From Sodaliphilus pleomorphus (GTDB lineage: Bacteria > Bacteroidota > Bacteroidia > Bacteroidales > Muribaculaceae), in assembly GCF_009676955.1 (NCBI RefSeq), contig NZ_CP045696.1:1300501-1364500 (forward strand): a stretch of 64,000 nt of DNA. The letters are read 5' to 3'. The translations under genes were made by a program, and so were the position numbers. Positions within the stretch are counted from its first letter, which is position 1. Every line of letters begins with the position of its first letter. This document shows, in pieces, positions 54,908-63,816 of the stretch. Under the pieces are notes generated by a model. That model was not told the DNA's origin, ran no database searches, and saw only the letters and a program-made list of their open reading frames with translations.

Positions 54908-55658
54908 ATACATCAAGCTTGCCGAGACCAAGTCGACCAACACCTACCTCAAGCGCATGGCGGCGCTGCTGCCCTCGGGCACAGTCATCTACACCTACCG
55001 GCAGACGGCCGGGCGCGGCCAGAAAGGCAACAGCTGGGAGAGTGAAGACGGCAAGAACCTCACCTTCTCGATGCTGCTCAAGCACCCCGGCATTGAAGCC
55101 AAGCGCCAGTTCTACATGAGCGAGGCCGTGTCGCTGGCCGTGGCCGAGATGCTGAGCCATTACACCGAGGGCATCAGCATCAAGTGGCCCAACGACGTGT
55201 ACTGGGCCGACCGCAAGATGTGCGGCATGCTCATCGAGAACTCGCTGGACGCCGACGGCGGTATCGAGTACTCGATACCTGGTGTGGGCATCAACATCAA
55301 CCAAGAGCGCTTTTTGAGCGACGCCCCCAATCCCGTGTCGCTCAAGAACGTGACGGGCCGCGACTACGACCTCGAGGCACTGCTGCACAAGGTGTGCGAG
55401 CGCATCGAGGCCGAGTGCAGCATGCTTGCACATGCCACCCAGGCCCAGCTCGACGCCTTGCACCGGCGTTACCTCGACAGGCTGTACCGCAACGACGGCC
55501 AGCTCCACACCTGGGAGCTGCCCGACGGCTCTCGGTTCCAGGCCAGCATTGCCGGCGTTGCCCCCGACGGCATGTTCACCCTGCAGCGCCCCGACGGCAC
55601 CCAAGCCAGCTACGCCTTCAAGCAGGTGAAACACGTGGTGGGCCAAGCCACGCTTTGA
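54900..55658 (+). CDS. birA: Biotin-[acetyl-CoA-carboxylase] ligase, class I
   Basis: 252 residues, catalytic plus C-terminal cap domain, without the HTH domain of E. coli BirA, hence not a repressor. [19 protein letters not shown] contains the biotinyl-AMP loop; [19 protein letters not shown] and [12 protein letters not shown] are family signatures. It attaches biotin to carboxylase carrier proteins. Translationally coupled to tsaE. Confidence 0.93.
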   Translation: MPKYIKLAETKSTNTYLKRMAALLPSGTVIYTYRQTAGRGQKGNSWESEDGKNLTFSMLLKHPGIEAKRQFYMSEAVSLAVAEMLSHYTEGISIKWPNDVYWADRKMCGMLIENSLDADGGIEYSIPGVGININQERFLSDAPNPVSLKNVTGRDYDLEALLHKVCERIEAECSMLAHATQAQLDALHRRYLDRLYRNDGQLHTWELPDGSRFQASIAGVAPDGMFTLQRPDGTQASYAFKQVKHVVGQATL

Positions 55659-55728
55659 TCCTGGCCGCGGTCCTGGGCATGAGTGAAAAGACAAAAAAAT
55701 CAAAAAGTATATAATAAAACAGCACACA

Positions 55729-56283
55729 ATGATGAGAATTGCAGTATACTGCTCGTCGCGCGATCATCTTGCGCCCCAATATGAAAACGCTGCCACAGCC
55801 CTGGGCCAGTGGATAGGCAGCCATGGCTACACGATGGTGTACGGCGGTGTGAAAAGCGGCCTGATGCACACCGTGGCCCAAGCCGCCCACGAGAGCGGAG
55901 GCAAGCTGCTGGGCGTGGTGCCGGCGCGCTTCGTCGAGCGCACCGACCCCCTTGTAGACCGCGTGATCAATTGCCACGACCTGGGCGACCGCAAGACCAT
56001 CATGATGGACAATGCCGACCTCTTTGTGGTGCTGCCCGGCGGCCTGGGCACCATCGACGAGTGGATAAGCACGCTCTCGCAGCTCATCGTCAACGACGGC
56101 GACCGCCGTAGCATTGTCGTGGTCAACATCGACGGCATCTACGACCACCAGCTGGCACAACTCGAGGCAACGGCACACTCGGTATTTGCCCGCGGTAAGC
56201 ACATCGACATGTCGATTGCCGTCGACAATATTGAAGAAATGAATGTTCAACTCGAAAAAGTAAGTAATGACTATGAAAAGTAA
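55729..56283 (+). CDS. LOG-family Rossmann-fold phosphoribohydrolase
   Basis: 184 residues. The LOG signatures are present: PGGLGTIDEW at the active site, with GVVPARFVERT and MDNADLFVVL before it. Named for cytokinin activation in plants; bacterial members split nucleotide monophosphates at the N-glycosidic bond, physiological role often unclear. ATG at 55732 is an alternative start. Follows birA by 70 bp and overlaps the next gene by 17 nt. Confidence 0.9.
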   Translation: MMRIAVYCSSRDHLAPQYENAATALGQWIGSHGYTMVYGGVKSGLMHTVAQAAHESGGKLLGVVPARFVERTDPLVDRVINCHDLGDRKTIMMDNADLFVVLPGGLGTIDEWISTLSQLIVNDGDRRSIVVVNIDGIYDHQLAQLEATAHSVFARGKHIDMSIAVDNIEEMNVQLEKVSNDYEK

Positions 56284-56827
56284 AATCTACACCCTCACCG
56301 GCGACAACGGCACGACCAGCCTCATAGGCGGCCAGCGTGTCGACAAGGACGACGTGCGCGTCGAAGCCTACGGAACCATCGATGAGCTCAATGCCAACAT
56401 AGGCCGGCTGGCCCATGTGAGCAAGCTGCAGCAATGGCAAGTCGACATCATCCACAAGATTCAGAACAAGCTCTTCAACATAGGTGCCTACCTGGCCACC
56501 CCGAGCGATGGCAAGGCGCCTGTGCCTGGCCTTGCCGACGACGACGTGAAAGAACTCGAGGCCCGCATCGACGAGATCGACGTCCAGCTGCCTCCCCTGC
56601 ACGGCTTTGTGCTGCCGGGCGGCAGTCTCACCGCAACCCGCTGCGACATATGCCGCACCGTGACCCGCCGGGCCGAGCGCCGCGTGGTCACGCTCGCCAA
56701 GCAAGTCTACGTCGACCCGCTGGTGTTGCGCTACCTCAACCGCCTGAGCGACTTCTTCTTTGTGTTTGCCCGCTTCAACAACATCAACGAGCAAATCGAG
56801 GAACTCTACTGGGACAAGAACGCATAG
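56267..56827 (+). CDS. Cob(I)yrinic acid a,c-diamide adenosyltransferase, PduO type
   Basis: 186 residues (or 184 from the second ATG, 56273). N-terminal YTLTGDNGTTSLIGGQRVDKD binds ATP; VEAYGTIDELNANIG and the late TRRAERRVVTLAKQ and YLNRLSDFFFVFAR are PduO-family motifs. It adenosylates cobalamin for coenzyme-B12 enzymes. Last gene of the tsaE run, overlapping the LOG gene. Confidence 0.94.
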   Translation: MTMKSKIYTLTGDNGTTSLIGGQRVDKDDVRVEAYGTIDELNANIGRLAHVSKLQQWQVDIIHKIQNKLFNIGAYLATPSDGKAPVPGLADDDVKELEARIDEIDVQLPPLHGFVLPGGSLTATRCDICRTVTRRAERRVVTLAKQVYVDPLVLRYLNRLSDFFFVFARFNNINEQIEELYWDKNA

Positions 56828-56859
56828 CATCTCGACAAGCGAGACTGCGCAACCTGAAG

Positions 56860-56894
56860 GGGGCGGGCCTGAATCTCACATTCAGGCCCGCCCC
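56860..56894 (+). terminator. Strong hairpin after the PduO gene
   Basis: Perfect 15-bp GC-rich stem (56860-56874 with 56880-56894), 5-nt loop, but no T run. Confidence 0.7.
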
Positions 56895-57000
56895 TGCTGC
56901 TTGAGACCGAAAGCAGCCGTTTTGCAAGATTTAACAGTGAGAAGTGGCCAAACGACGCAATTTGTGGGCGCAAACATGCCCTGGTTTTAAAATATAGTAT

Positions 57001-57009
57001 TATTTTTGC
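57001..57009 (+). promoter_or_regulatory. -7 element of the DUF2795 gene
   Basis: TATTTTTGC, 50 bp before the start. A GGAGG at about 57045 before ATG 57059 is a rare good Shine-Dalgarno in this window. Confidence 0.6.
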
Positions 57010-57058
57010 CGAAAATTTCAGAAAACGTATTTTTTATTTTACGACGGAGGAAAACACT

Positions 57059-57283
57059 ATGTATTGGACACTTGAATTAGCAACCAAGCTTGAAGACGCG
57101 CCCTGGCCTGCTACCAAGGACGAACTCATAGACTATGCTATGCGCAGCGGAGCGCCCATGGAGGTGATCGAGAACCTTCAGGAAATTGAAGACGAGGGTG
57201 AGACCTACGAGTCGATCGAAGACATATGGCCCGACTATCCTACCAACGACGATGATTTCTTCTTCAACGAGGACGAGTATTGA
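57059..57283 (+). CDS. DUF2795 domain-containing small protein
   Basis: 74 residues, strongly acidic. TKDELIDYAMRSGAPMEVIENLQEI is the DUF2795 helical signature; the tail (DIWPDYPTNDDDFFFNEDEY) is acidic and aromatic. Widespread and well conserved in Bacteroidetes, function unknown; the acidic build suggests a protein- or nucleic acid-mimicking partner role, but this is speculation. Confidence 0.88.
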   Translation: MYWTLELATKLEDAPWPATKDELIDYAMRSGAPMEVIENLQEIEDEGETYESIEDIWPDYPTNDDDFFFNEDEY

Positions 57284-57454
57284 GCCCGCCACGCGCGGCA
57301 ACACTTGCACGCCTACATAAGAGACTTTCAAGCAAGGCACACATAAGATGGGGATTGCTGCCGCCGCACAGGCACAGCTTCCCCATTTCTTTTTTCCACT
57401 CCACAAGCGGCCGGGCGCCACATTTTCTCCTACACCGAGGCCGCATCCCGTAGC

Positions 57455-57463
57455 TACCTTTGC
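57455..57463 (+). promoter_or_regulatory. -7 element of the M15/portal pair
   Basis: TACCTTTGC, 27 bp before the M15 start. Confidence 0.6.
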
Positions 57464-57490
57464 AGCAAGAAAAACACACTACCCTCACAC

Positions 57491-57913
57491 ATGAACAAAA
57501 GCCAAAAAGCCATGAAGTATTTCACACTCGACGAGCTCACCCGCTCGCGCACTGCCACCCGCCTGGGCATCGACAACACCCCCACTACCGAAGCGACAGC
57601 CTGCCTCAAGCTCCTGGTCGAGCACGTGCTCGACCCCCTGCGCCAGGCCTGGGGGCGACCCATCGCAGTCACAAGCGGCTACCGCTGCCCGCAGCTCAAC
57701 AAGGCCGTGGGCGGTGTGCCCGGCAGCCAGCACCTGCTGGGGCAGGCTGCCGACATCGTTGCCGGCAGCCCGCGCGACAACGCCCGCCTCTACAAGCTAC
57801 TGCAACAGCTGCGCCTGCCCGTTGACCAGGCCATCGACGAGTACGGCCACCAGTGGCTGCACGTGTCCTACGGGCCACGCAACCGCCGCAGCTATTTCTC
57901 GATCGACAACTAA
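57491..57913 (+). CDS. M15-family peptidase (phage endolysin-like)
   Basis: 140 residues, a bare catalytic domain with no signal peptide. SGYRCPQLNKAVGG, HLLGQAADIV (His81, Asp88) and WLHVSYG (His124) supply the zinc ligands of the M15_3 (D-Ala-D-Ala carboxypeptidase-like) family. Without export signal it looks like a phage lysin. The phage-portal-like gene follows 26 bp later on the same strand. Confidence 0.9.
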   Translation: MNKSQKAMKYFTLDELTRSRTATRLGIDNTPTTEATACLKLLVEHVLDPLRQAWGRPIAVTSGYRCPQLNKAVGGVPGSQHLLGQAADIVAGSPRDNARLYKLLQQLRLPVDQAIDEYGHQWLHVSYGPRNRRSYFSIDN

Positions 57914-57939
57914 AAACACACATCTTCATCACCACCATC

Positions 57940-59325
57940 ATGAACAACAACACTGCAATACTGCATGCAGCCTTTGCGGCCTGGAACGCCGCAAGCCACC
58001 TGCGCACGCGCCGCGAGCGCAACAAGCGATTCACCTATGGCGACCAGTGGGGCGACACGTCGCTCGACTCCAGCGGCCGCCGCATCAGCGACTGGGACCG
58101 CTACAACAAGGAGGGGCACCCACCCATCACCAACAACGTGCTGCGGCAACTGGTAAAGAGCATCGTGGGGCGCTTTCGCTCGCAGTATCTCGACAAGTCC
58201 ACGCAACAAGGGGGCGGCAAGCCAGCCGGCACCGCCGAGCTCGACGAGCTCGACGCCCGCCTGCTCGAGGAGTTTCTCATCTCGGGCGTGTGCCTGCAAC
58301 GCGTCGACCTGGTGCACGACCTGCTCGAGAAGCACACGCAGGTGAGCAACGTGAACGTGAACCGCTTCTTTATCAACACCATTGCCGACCCGCTGGCCCG
58401 TGATTGCGAGATTGTGGGCCAAGTGCACGACCTGAGCGTGGCTGCACTCATCAAGCAGGTGGCCGCCGGCTCACGCCGCAAGGCGGCCTGGGTGAGACGC
58501 CTCTACAGCGAGGATGTGGAGGCGCGCACCGCCAGCCTGGTCACCGCCCTGGGGGCCGACTCGCAGAGCGGCACCCACTTCTGGTACTGCCCCACCGGCA
58601 AGTGCCGCGCCATCGAGGTGTGGACACTCGAGAGCCACGAGGTGCTCACGTGCCACAACCGCGCCACCTCGCAGGTATTTGTGGCCCCGCTCGGCCAGCT
58701 CAAGAAGTTGAAGAGCAACCCCGACATGAGCGTGAACTGGGACATCGCCACCACCTGGCACTGCCGCTGGTTCTCGCCCATGGGCGACCTGCTGGCCGAG
58801 TACGACTCGCCCTACCGCCACGGCAGCCACCCCTATGTGATGCGTTTCTACCCGCTCACCGATGGCGAGATACACAGCTTCATCGAGGACATGATCGACC
58901 AGCAGAAGCTCGTGAACCGCTTGGTGACAATGGTCGACCACGTGATGAACTCCAGCGCCAAGGGTGTGCTGCTCTATCCCGAGAACGCCATGCCCGACGG
59001 CTTCACCTGGAGCCAGGTGCGGCAGGTGTGGCGCAGCTGCGACGGCGTGTTGCCCTATAACCCGCAGCTGGGCGAGGCCAAACCCGAGCAAATCTCGGCC
59101 AACAATACCAACTTCGGGGCCTACCCCATGATCGAGCTGCAACTCAAGATGCTCGAGCACATATCGGGCGTATCGGGGGCACTGCGCGGCCAGAACGTGG
59201 ACACACGAGGCAGCTCCACCCTCTACCAGACACAGGCCGATAATGCCGCCATAGCCCTGGCCGACATCTTCGACACATTCAACGCCTTCCGCCAGAGCCG
59301 CCAGGCCAAGCTCGCCCGGTTGTGA
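57940..59325 (+). CDS. Phage portal-like protein (P22-portal type)
   Basis: 461 residues from ATG 57940; the frame runs back into the M15 gene but those residues are its shadow. Early RERNKRFTYGDQWGD and ITNNVLRQLVKSIVGRFRSQYL, central IEDMIDQQKLVNRLVTMVDHVMNSS, and late YPMIELQLKMLEHISGVSGAL resemble the stem and wing helices of P22-like portals. Portals form the DNA-packaging ring of tailed phages. No terminase, capsid or tail gene is nearby, and both genes use host-like codons, so a long-domesticated remnant is likely. It ends shortly before an unrelated AraC gene. Confidence 0.72.
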   Translation: MNNNTAILHAAFAAWNAASHLRTRRERNKRFTYGDQWGDTSLDSSGRRISDWDRYNKEGHPPITNNVLRQLVKSIVGRFRSQYLDKSTQQGGGKPAGTAELDELDARLLEEFLISGVCLQRVDLVHDLLEKHTQVSNVNVNRFFINTIADPLARDCEIVGQVHDLSVAALIKQVAAGSRRKAAWVRRLYSEDVEARTASLVTALGADSQSGTHFWYCPTGKCRAIEVWTLESHEVLTCHNRATSQVFVAPLGQLKKLKSNPDMSVNWDIATTWHCRWFSPMGDLLAEYDSPYRHGSHPYVMRFYPLTDGEIHSFIEDMIDQQKLVNRLVTMVDHVMNSSAKGVLLYPENAMPDGFTWSQVRQVWRSCDGVLPYNPQLGEAKPEQISANNTNFGAYPMIELQLKMLEHISGVSGALRGQNVDTRGSSTLYQTQADNAAIALADIFDTFNAFRQSRQAKLARL

Positions 59326-59356
59326 CAGGCAAGAGAGAAATGCAGCCGCCGGGACA

Positions 59357-60253
59357 CTACTTGCCGTAGGAGTTTTTCTTGCGGTAGTTGTTGGGCGAGT
59401 CGCCCAAGTGCTTTTTCACGTATTTTCCAAAAAACGAAAGATTGTCGAAGTTCATCTCCGTGGCAATCTCCTTGATGCTCATGTCGCTGTACTGCAACAG
59501 CTGCTTGATGCGCCCGGTGATCGAGGCCGTGATGAGCTCGCTTGCCGTCTGGCCGCACTTCTGCGTGCAAATGCTGGTGAGATACTTGGGCGACACACAC
59601 AGCAGGTTGGCAAAGTGCTGCACGCTGCGACTGTTGGTCTCATTGGCCGCCAGCAGCAGCACAAAGCGGCGAAAGAGCCTGTCGCCCTGCCGCAAGATGG
59701 TAGCCTCGCTGTCGCTCACATGCCTGGAAATGCTTGAAAGCAAGTCGAGCGAGAAACTGCGCAAGAGGTCGAGCATCGTCTCGCGGCCGTAGTTGATCGA
59801 CGGATGCTCGATTTTGAACATGGCCAGATCATAATATTTCACCATGAGTTCCAACTCCTCGTCGTCAAACTTGACGATGGGGTTGCCCGAAATCTTCATG
59901 AGGCCTTCAAAGATGGTCTTGTTGATAATGTTGATGTCAAAACTGGTCGACAGCGCGATAATCTTGCACATGAAGTCCTCGTCGGGCTTCAAGTCGCTCA
60001 ACACACTGTTGACACTCACAAAGAGGGCGTCGCGAGCCTCGACAACATAGGCCACATTGTTGAGCTTGAGCTGCAGCGTGCCCGACTGGCAAAACACAAA
60101 GGCCACAAAGTTGACCTTGAAGGTGACTTGCAGGGCAGCGATCGACTTCACATTGTCGGCAAAAGCTATCTCGCCGTCAAAGTACTTGACACTGTCGGGC
60201 ATCTTCACCACATCGCTCAACGAGAATTCTTCAATTTCATTCAGTTTTATCAT
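59357..60253 (-). CDS. AraC-family transcriptional regulator
   Basis: 298 residues. N-terminal cupin-like sensor (KYFDGEIAFADNVKSIAALQ...) and C-terminal AraC domain with SVQHFANLLCVSPKYLTSIC and MSIKEIATEMNFDNLSFFGKYVKKHLGDSPNNYRKK. Soluble, no membrane helices. Single gene between the portal-like gene and the sigma-factor locus; targets unknown. Confidence 0.92.
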   Translation of the reverse strand: MIKLNEIEEFSLSDVVKMPDSVKYFDGEIAFADNVKSIAALQVTFKVNFVAFVFCQSGTLQLKLNNVAYVVEARDALFVSVNSVLSDLKPDEDFMCKIIALSTSFDINIINKTIFEGLMKISGNPIVKFDDEELELMVKYYDLAMFKIEHPSINYGRETMLDLLRSFSLDLLSSISRHVSDSEATILRQGDRLFRRFVLLLAANETNSRSVQHFANLLCVSPKYLTSICTQKCGQTASELITASITGRIKQLLQYSDMSIKEIATEMNFDNLSFFGKYVKKHLGDSPNNYRKKNSYGK

Positions 60254-60351
60254 GAGTGGTCAATTTCTTGCTATATGCAGGACAAAAATAGTCAAAATCT
60301 CGCAATTTCACACTTTGGTCACTCAAAATTTCCTTGCCATTTCATGGCCCG

Positions 60352-61566
60352 CTAAAAGTCGAAACCCAAGCCCACGCGCACGTTCATGTTGATATCGTGC
60401 TCGCTGCGCAGCGTCTTGAGCGGGAGGCGGTTGAAATAGTGGGTAAACTTGGGCTCGACAAAGATGGCCACATGGTCGGCAAGCGAGTATTGTACCCCAA
60501 GCATGCCGCTGCCCGACCACTGGGCTCGGCCCACATGCACGTGCTCGCTGCCAAACTTGGCCTTGGTCACCCACTCGACCATGCCCTCGGCGCCCACATA
60601 GGCCGAGAAATGCCTGTAGCTGGCAAAGTGCCACCTCAGTCCCACGGGCAGCCCCACCAGCTGCACCACCTGCCCGCAGGTTTCGCCGTTGAGCCGGTTG
60701 GTCACATCGCTCGAGTAGCTGCTGAAGCTGCCGCCCACCGTGGCCTCAAGGCCGTAGTCGAGCATCTTGCCCACCGTGAAGCCCACCACAATCGGTATCT
60801 TGTGCTTGTAGTCGTAGCTTGGTGCCGCGCTGGCTGCCAGCAGCATCGTGTTGTAGGTCATGGCATCGGGGGGCATACTGCGACCCATGCCGCCGCTGCC
60901 GGCCATCATCACGCCCATGCCGTAGACCTGGGCCGTGAGGCCGGTGTCGTCGCCACTGGTACCAGTGGTGAAACCGCCATAACCGGCCCACTTCGAGTTC
61001 GAGGCCGCGCCCGTTGCAACAGCAGCATTGTGCCGGGCATCTTGCCCAGTCTCGTTGCTGGCCAGGAGCGGCTCGCGGCCGGCGGCATCCCTGGCCGTGT
61101 CGACTGGGGCAACACTGTCGCGAGCTGGTGCCTGAGTCCACTGTTGCAGTGCTTGCGGTGCTTGAGGCTGCAACGGCACCTCAATCGCACGGTGCCGGGA
61201 AAGGTGAGCGCGGGTGGCAGTAGGCCGAGAGGTCTCCACAGGGACAGGCGACGGCTGGGGCACAGGGGCAGGCTGGGCGGCCGCAATGGCAGGTGCCGTT
61301 GCAGCAGGAGCCAGGCGGCGGGGCTGCGGCGCCACCAGTGCAGTCACCACGACAATGGCAGCCACCACAGCTGCGGCAGCTGCCGCAACCCACGGCCACA
61401 GGCGCCTCGCCAGTGCACGCCGCTGCGGTGCAGCCGCAGGCGAGGCCTTGCCGTCGACACGGCTTGCTATGCGATCCCATGCCTGCTGGTCGACAGGAAG
61501 CTCAGCCTGCTGCAACCGGCGGCGCACGGCCTGGATCCAGTCGGTATTGTCAATTTCCTGGTTCAT
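60352..61566 (-). CDS. Anti-sigma-like membrane protein fused to outer-membrane-type beta domain
   Basis: 404 residues. Residues 1-50 form a short cytoplasmic helical segment (DNTDWIQAVRRRLQQAELPVDQQAWDRI), then one transmembrane helix at about 55-80 (LWPWVAAAAAAVVAAIVVVTALV), a Pro/Ala-rich linker of about 100 residues, and a C-terminal porin-like beta domain ending in VRVGLGFDF. It follows the ECF sigma gene with a 17-nt overlap, the usual place for its anti-sigma partner. How one chain could span inner membrane and outer barrel is unclear; it may instead be periplasmic. Confidence 0.8.
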   Translation of the reverse strand: MNQEIDNTDWIQAVRRRLQQAELPVDQQAWDRIASRVDGKASPAAAPQRRALARRLWPWVAAAAAAVVAAIVVVTALVAPQPRRLAPAATAPAIAAAQPAPVPQPSPVPVETSRPTATRAHLSRHRAIEVPLQPQAPQALQQWTQAPARDSVAPVDTARDAAGREPLLASNETGQDARHNAAVATGAASNSKWAGYGGFTTGTSGDDTGLTAQVYGMGVMMAGSGGMGRSMPPDAMTYNTMLLAASAAPSYDYKHKIPIVVGFTVGKMLDYGLEATVGGSFSSYSSDVTNRLNGETCGQVVQLVGLPVGLRWHFASYRHFSAYVGAEGMVEWVTKAKFGSEHVHVGRAQWSGSGMLGVQYSLADHVAIFVEPKFTHYFNRLPLKTLRSEHDINMNVRVGLGFDF

Positions 61567-62128
61567 AGTGCATTTCCTTTCTTGCTACATAGTCATTTAT
61601 CTTGCGGGCCAGCATAGCCTTGGCCCTGGCCAGCTGCGACGACGAGGTGTTGACGCTTATGCCCAGCTCGCTGGCAATCTCGCGGTGAGAATACCCCTCG
61701 ATGCAATACAGGTTAAACACCGTGCGGTATCCCGTGGGCAGCTCCTCGACAAGCCGCATGAGCTCGGCCAGGTCGAGGCCCTCCACTTCGGCAGGTGTGG
61801 GCTCGTCGGCGACGAGGCCTGCCTCGGGCCGCTCGTCGAGGCTCACCGCCTGCAGCATGTGGCGGTTGTCGCGCAAGTAGTTGAGCGACATGTTCACGGC
61901 CATGCGGTTGAGCCACCCTCCCAGCGAGCCCTTGCCTCGCCACTTGAACTGGGAGAAGCCGCGCAGGGCGCGCACAAGGGTGTCTTGCAACACGTCTTGC
62001 GCCACGTCGCCGCGTCCCACATAGCGCACGATGGTGGCCATGAGACGAGGTGCATAGCTGTCGTACAAGGCACGCTGTGCCTTGGCCTCGCCACGCCTAC
62101 AACCTGTAGCAATCTCTGCTTCTTCCAT
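61550..62128 (-). CDS. ECF-type RNA polymerase sigma factor
   Basis: 192 residues. Region 2 (AQRALYDSYAPRLMATIVRYVG then DVLQDTLVRALRGFSQF) binds core and -10 DNA; region 4 (LPTGYRTVFNLYCIEGYSHREIASELGIS, VNTSSSQLARAKAML) is the -35 helix-turn-helix. Bacteroidetes ECF factors usually pair with an anti-sigma gene, here the overlapping downstream gene. Promoter TATATTTGC at 62196-62204 is of the housekeeping type. The regulon is not shown by this window. Confidence 0.94.
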   Translation of the reverse strand: MEEAEIATGCRRGEAKAQRALYDSYAPRLMATIVRYVGRGDVAQDVLQDTLVRALRGFSQFKWRGKGSLGGWLNRMAVNMSLNYLRDNRHMLQAVSLDERPEAGLVADEPTPAEVEGLDLAELMRLVEELPTGYRTVFNLYCIEGYSHREIASELGISVNTSSSQLARAKAMLARKINDYVARKEMHYEPGN

Positions 62129-62195
62129 TATATTCCGTAATCACTTGCTCACTCGCCTTATAGGAATGTGGCTGTAAAATAATAACACCAGAAGT

Positions 62196-62204
62196 GCAAA
62201 TATA
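62196..62204 (-). promoter_or_regulatory. -7 element of the ECF sigma gene
   Basis: TATATTTGC on the minus strand, 68 bp before the start codon. Confidence 0.65.
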
Positions 62205-62303
62205 CTGCATCGAGACCACAAAAAAAAACTGCCAGCCGGGCCTGGCAGCATGCCCACTGGCAAATTTTAAAGTCCTACACCCACAACCCACAACATTTTT
62301 TGC

Positions 62304-62312
62304 TAACTTTGC
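62304..62312 (+). promoter_or_regulatory. -7 element of the AGCS symporter gene
   Basis: TAACTTTGC, 73 bp before the start codon. Confidence 0.65.
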
Positions 62313-62384
62313 ACCCAAAATCAAAAAGGCTCCAGGCGAGTATATAATTTTTTCAACATTCATCGTAAATAAACAGTAATTGCA

Positions 62385-63761
62385 ATGGAAGAATTTTTCA
62401 ACAACATAAGCCAGAGCATCATCAAGCTGAGCGACTTCTTGTGCGGCTATCCCGAGTTTTTCCTGCTCATAGGCGGGGGATTGTTTCTCTTCATCTACTC
62501 AGGCGGCGTGAGCATCAGGCGACTGCCCTGGAGCGTGCGCGCCCTGCGCCAGAAGCAAGCCAAGAGTGCTGGCAAAGACACAGGCCAGATAAGCTCGTTT
62601 CAAGCCCTGATGAGCGCCATAGCGGCCACCGTGGGCATGGGCAACATCGCCGGCGTGGCCATTGCCCTGTCGATAGGCGGGCCGGGCGTGATATTCTGGA
62701 TGTGGGTGAGTGCCATTGTGGGCATGGGCACCAAGTTCTTTGAGGGCACGCTGGCCATTATGTACAAGGGCCGCGACAGCGAGGGCGTGGTGCAAGGCGG
62801 CCCCATGTACATGATCACCCAGGGGCTGGGCAAGAAGTGGAAGCCACTGGCCGTGGCCTTCTCCATATTCGGCCTCGTGGGCACCCTGTGCTTCATGCAG
62901 GCCAACCAGCTGGTAGAGTCGATCACCACCGTGTTCACCTCGCCCATGGGCATTGAAAACACGGTGGGGCTGCGCTTCACGCTGGGCGTGGTCATCGTGC
63001 TCATTGTGGGCACAGTCATCATAGGCGGCATCAACCGCATTGCCAAGACGGCGGCCAGGGTTGTTCCCCTCATGGTCACCCTCTACCTCATTCTCGTGGT
63101 GGTGATCATGGTGCTCAACTACGACCAGGTGCCCGGCGTGTTCAAGCAAATCATCGACGGGGCCTTCCATCCATCGGGCATCGCCGGCGGTGTCGTGGGC
63201 ATTGCCTTGACTGGCGCCCGCCGTGCAGCCATGGTCAACGAGGCCGGCGTGGGCACCGCCTCGATGATGCACGGCGCCTCGATGAACACCGAGCCCGTGC
63301 GCGAGGGGCTTGTAGCCATGATCGCCCCGCTCATCGACTCGGGCATCGTGTGCACGCTCACCTCGATACCCATCATCCTGGCCGGGCAGAACATAGGCAC
63401 CGGCGAGGTGAGTGGCGGCCTCTACATCGCCCTGGGAGCCTTCGGCCAGCTCCTGCCTCATGTGGGGCAGTACCTGCTCATGATTATCGTGTTTTTCTTC
63501 GCCTTCTCCACCATGTTCTCCTACAGCTACTACGGGCAGAAGTGTACCAACTACCTGTTTGGCGCCAAAAACGCCAAGTACTACAACTACTACTACCTGG
63601 CCATGATCATTGTGGCCGCAGTCATCAAGCTCGACCTGCTGGTGAGCTGCATGGACCTGGCCTTCTTCCTGATGGCCGTGTGCACCATGTTCACCCTGCT
63701 GGCCCTGAGCCCGCGCGTGAAGCGCGAGATGAAAGCCTACTTTGCCCGCCACGAGCAGTAG
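62385..63761 (+). CDS. Alanine/glycine:cation symporter (AGCS family)
   Basis: 458 residues, about 11 transmembrane helices. Family signatures: SSFQALMSAIAATVGMGNIAGVAIAL near the N-terminus and GGVVGIALTGARRAAMVNEAGVGTASMMH in the middle, followed by FFFAFSTMFSYSYYGQKCTNYLFG. It imports alanine, glycine or a related small amino acid with Na+ (or H+) through the inner membrane. Single gene with own promoter and terminator. Confidence 0.95.
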   Translation: MEEFFNNISQSIIKLSDFLCGYPEFFLLIGGGLFLFIYSGGVSIRRLPWSVRALRQKQAKSAGKDTGQISSFQALMSAIAATVGMGNIAGVAIALSIGGPGVIFWMWVSAIVGMGTKFFEGTLAIMYKGRDSEGVVQGGPMYMITQGLGKKWKPLAVAFSIFGLVGTLCFMQANQLVESITTVFTSPMGIENTVGLRFTLGVVIVLIVGTVIIGGINRIAKTAARVVPLMVTLYLILVVVIMVLNYDQVPGVFKQIIDGAFHPSGIAGGVVGIALTGARRAAMVNEAGVGTASMMHGASMNTEPVREGLVAMIAPLIDSGIVCTLTSIPIILAGQNIGTGEVSGGLYIALGAFGQLLPHVGQYLLMIIVFFFAFSTMFSYSYYGQKCTNYLFGAKNAKYYNYYYLAMIIVAAVIKLDLLVSCMDLAFFLMAVCTMFTLLALSPRVKREMKAYFARHEQ

Positions 63762-63782
63762 CGGCACACGCACAAAAAAAGC

Positions 63783-63816
63783 AACGCCTGCCAAAAATCG
63801 TCTCTTGGCGGGCGTT
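63783..63816 (+). terminator. Terminator after the AGCS gene
   Basis: AACGCCTGCCAA (63783-63794) with TTGGCGGGCGTT (63805-63816), one G-U pair. The rest to the window end shows no gene. Confidence 0.8.
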
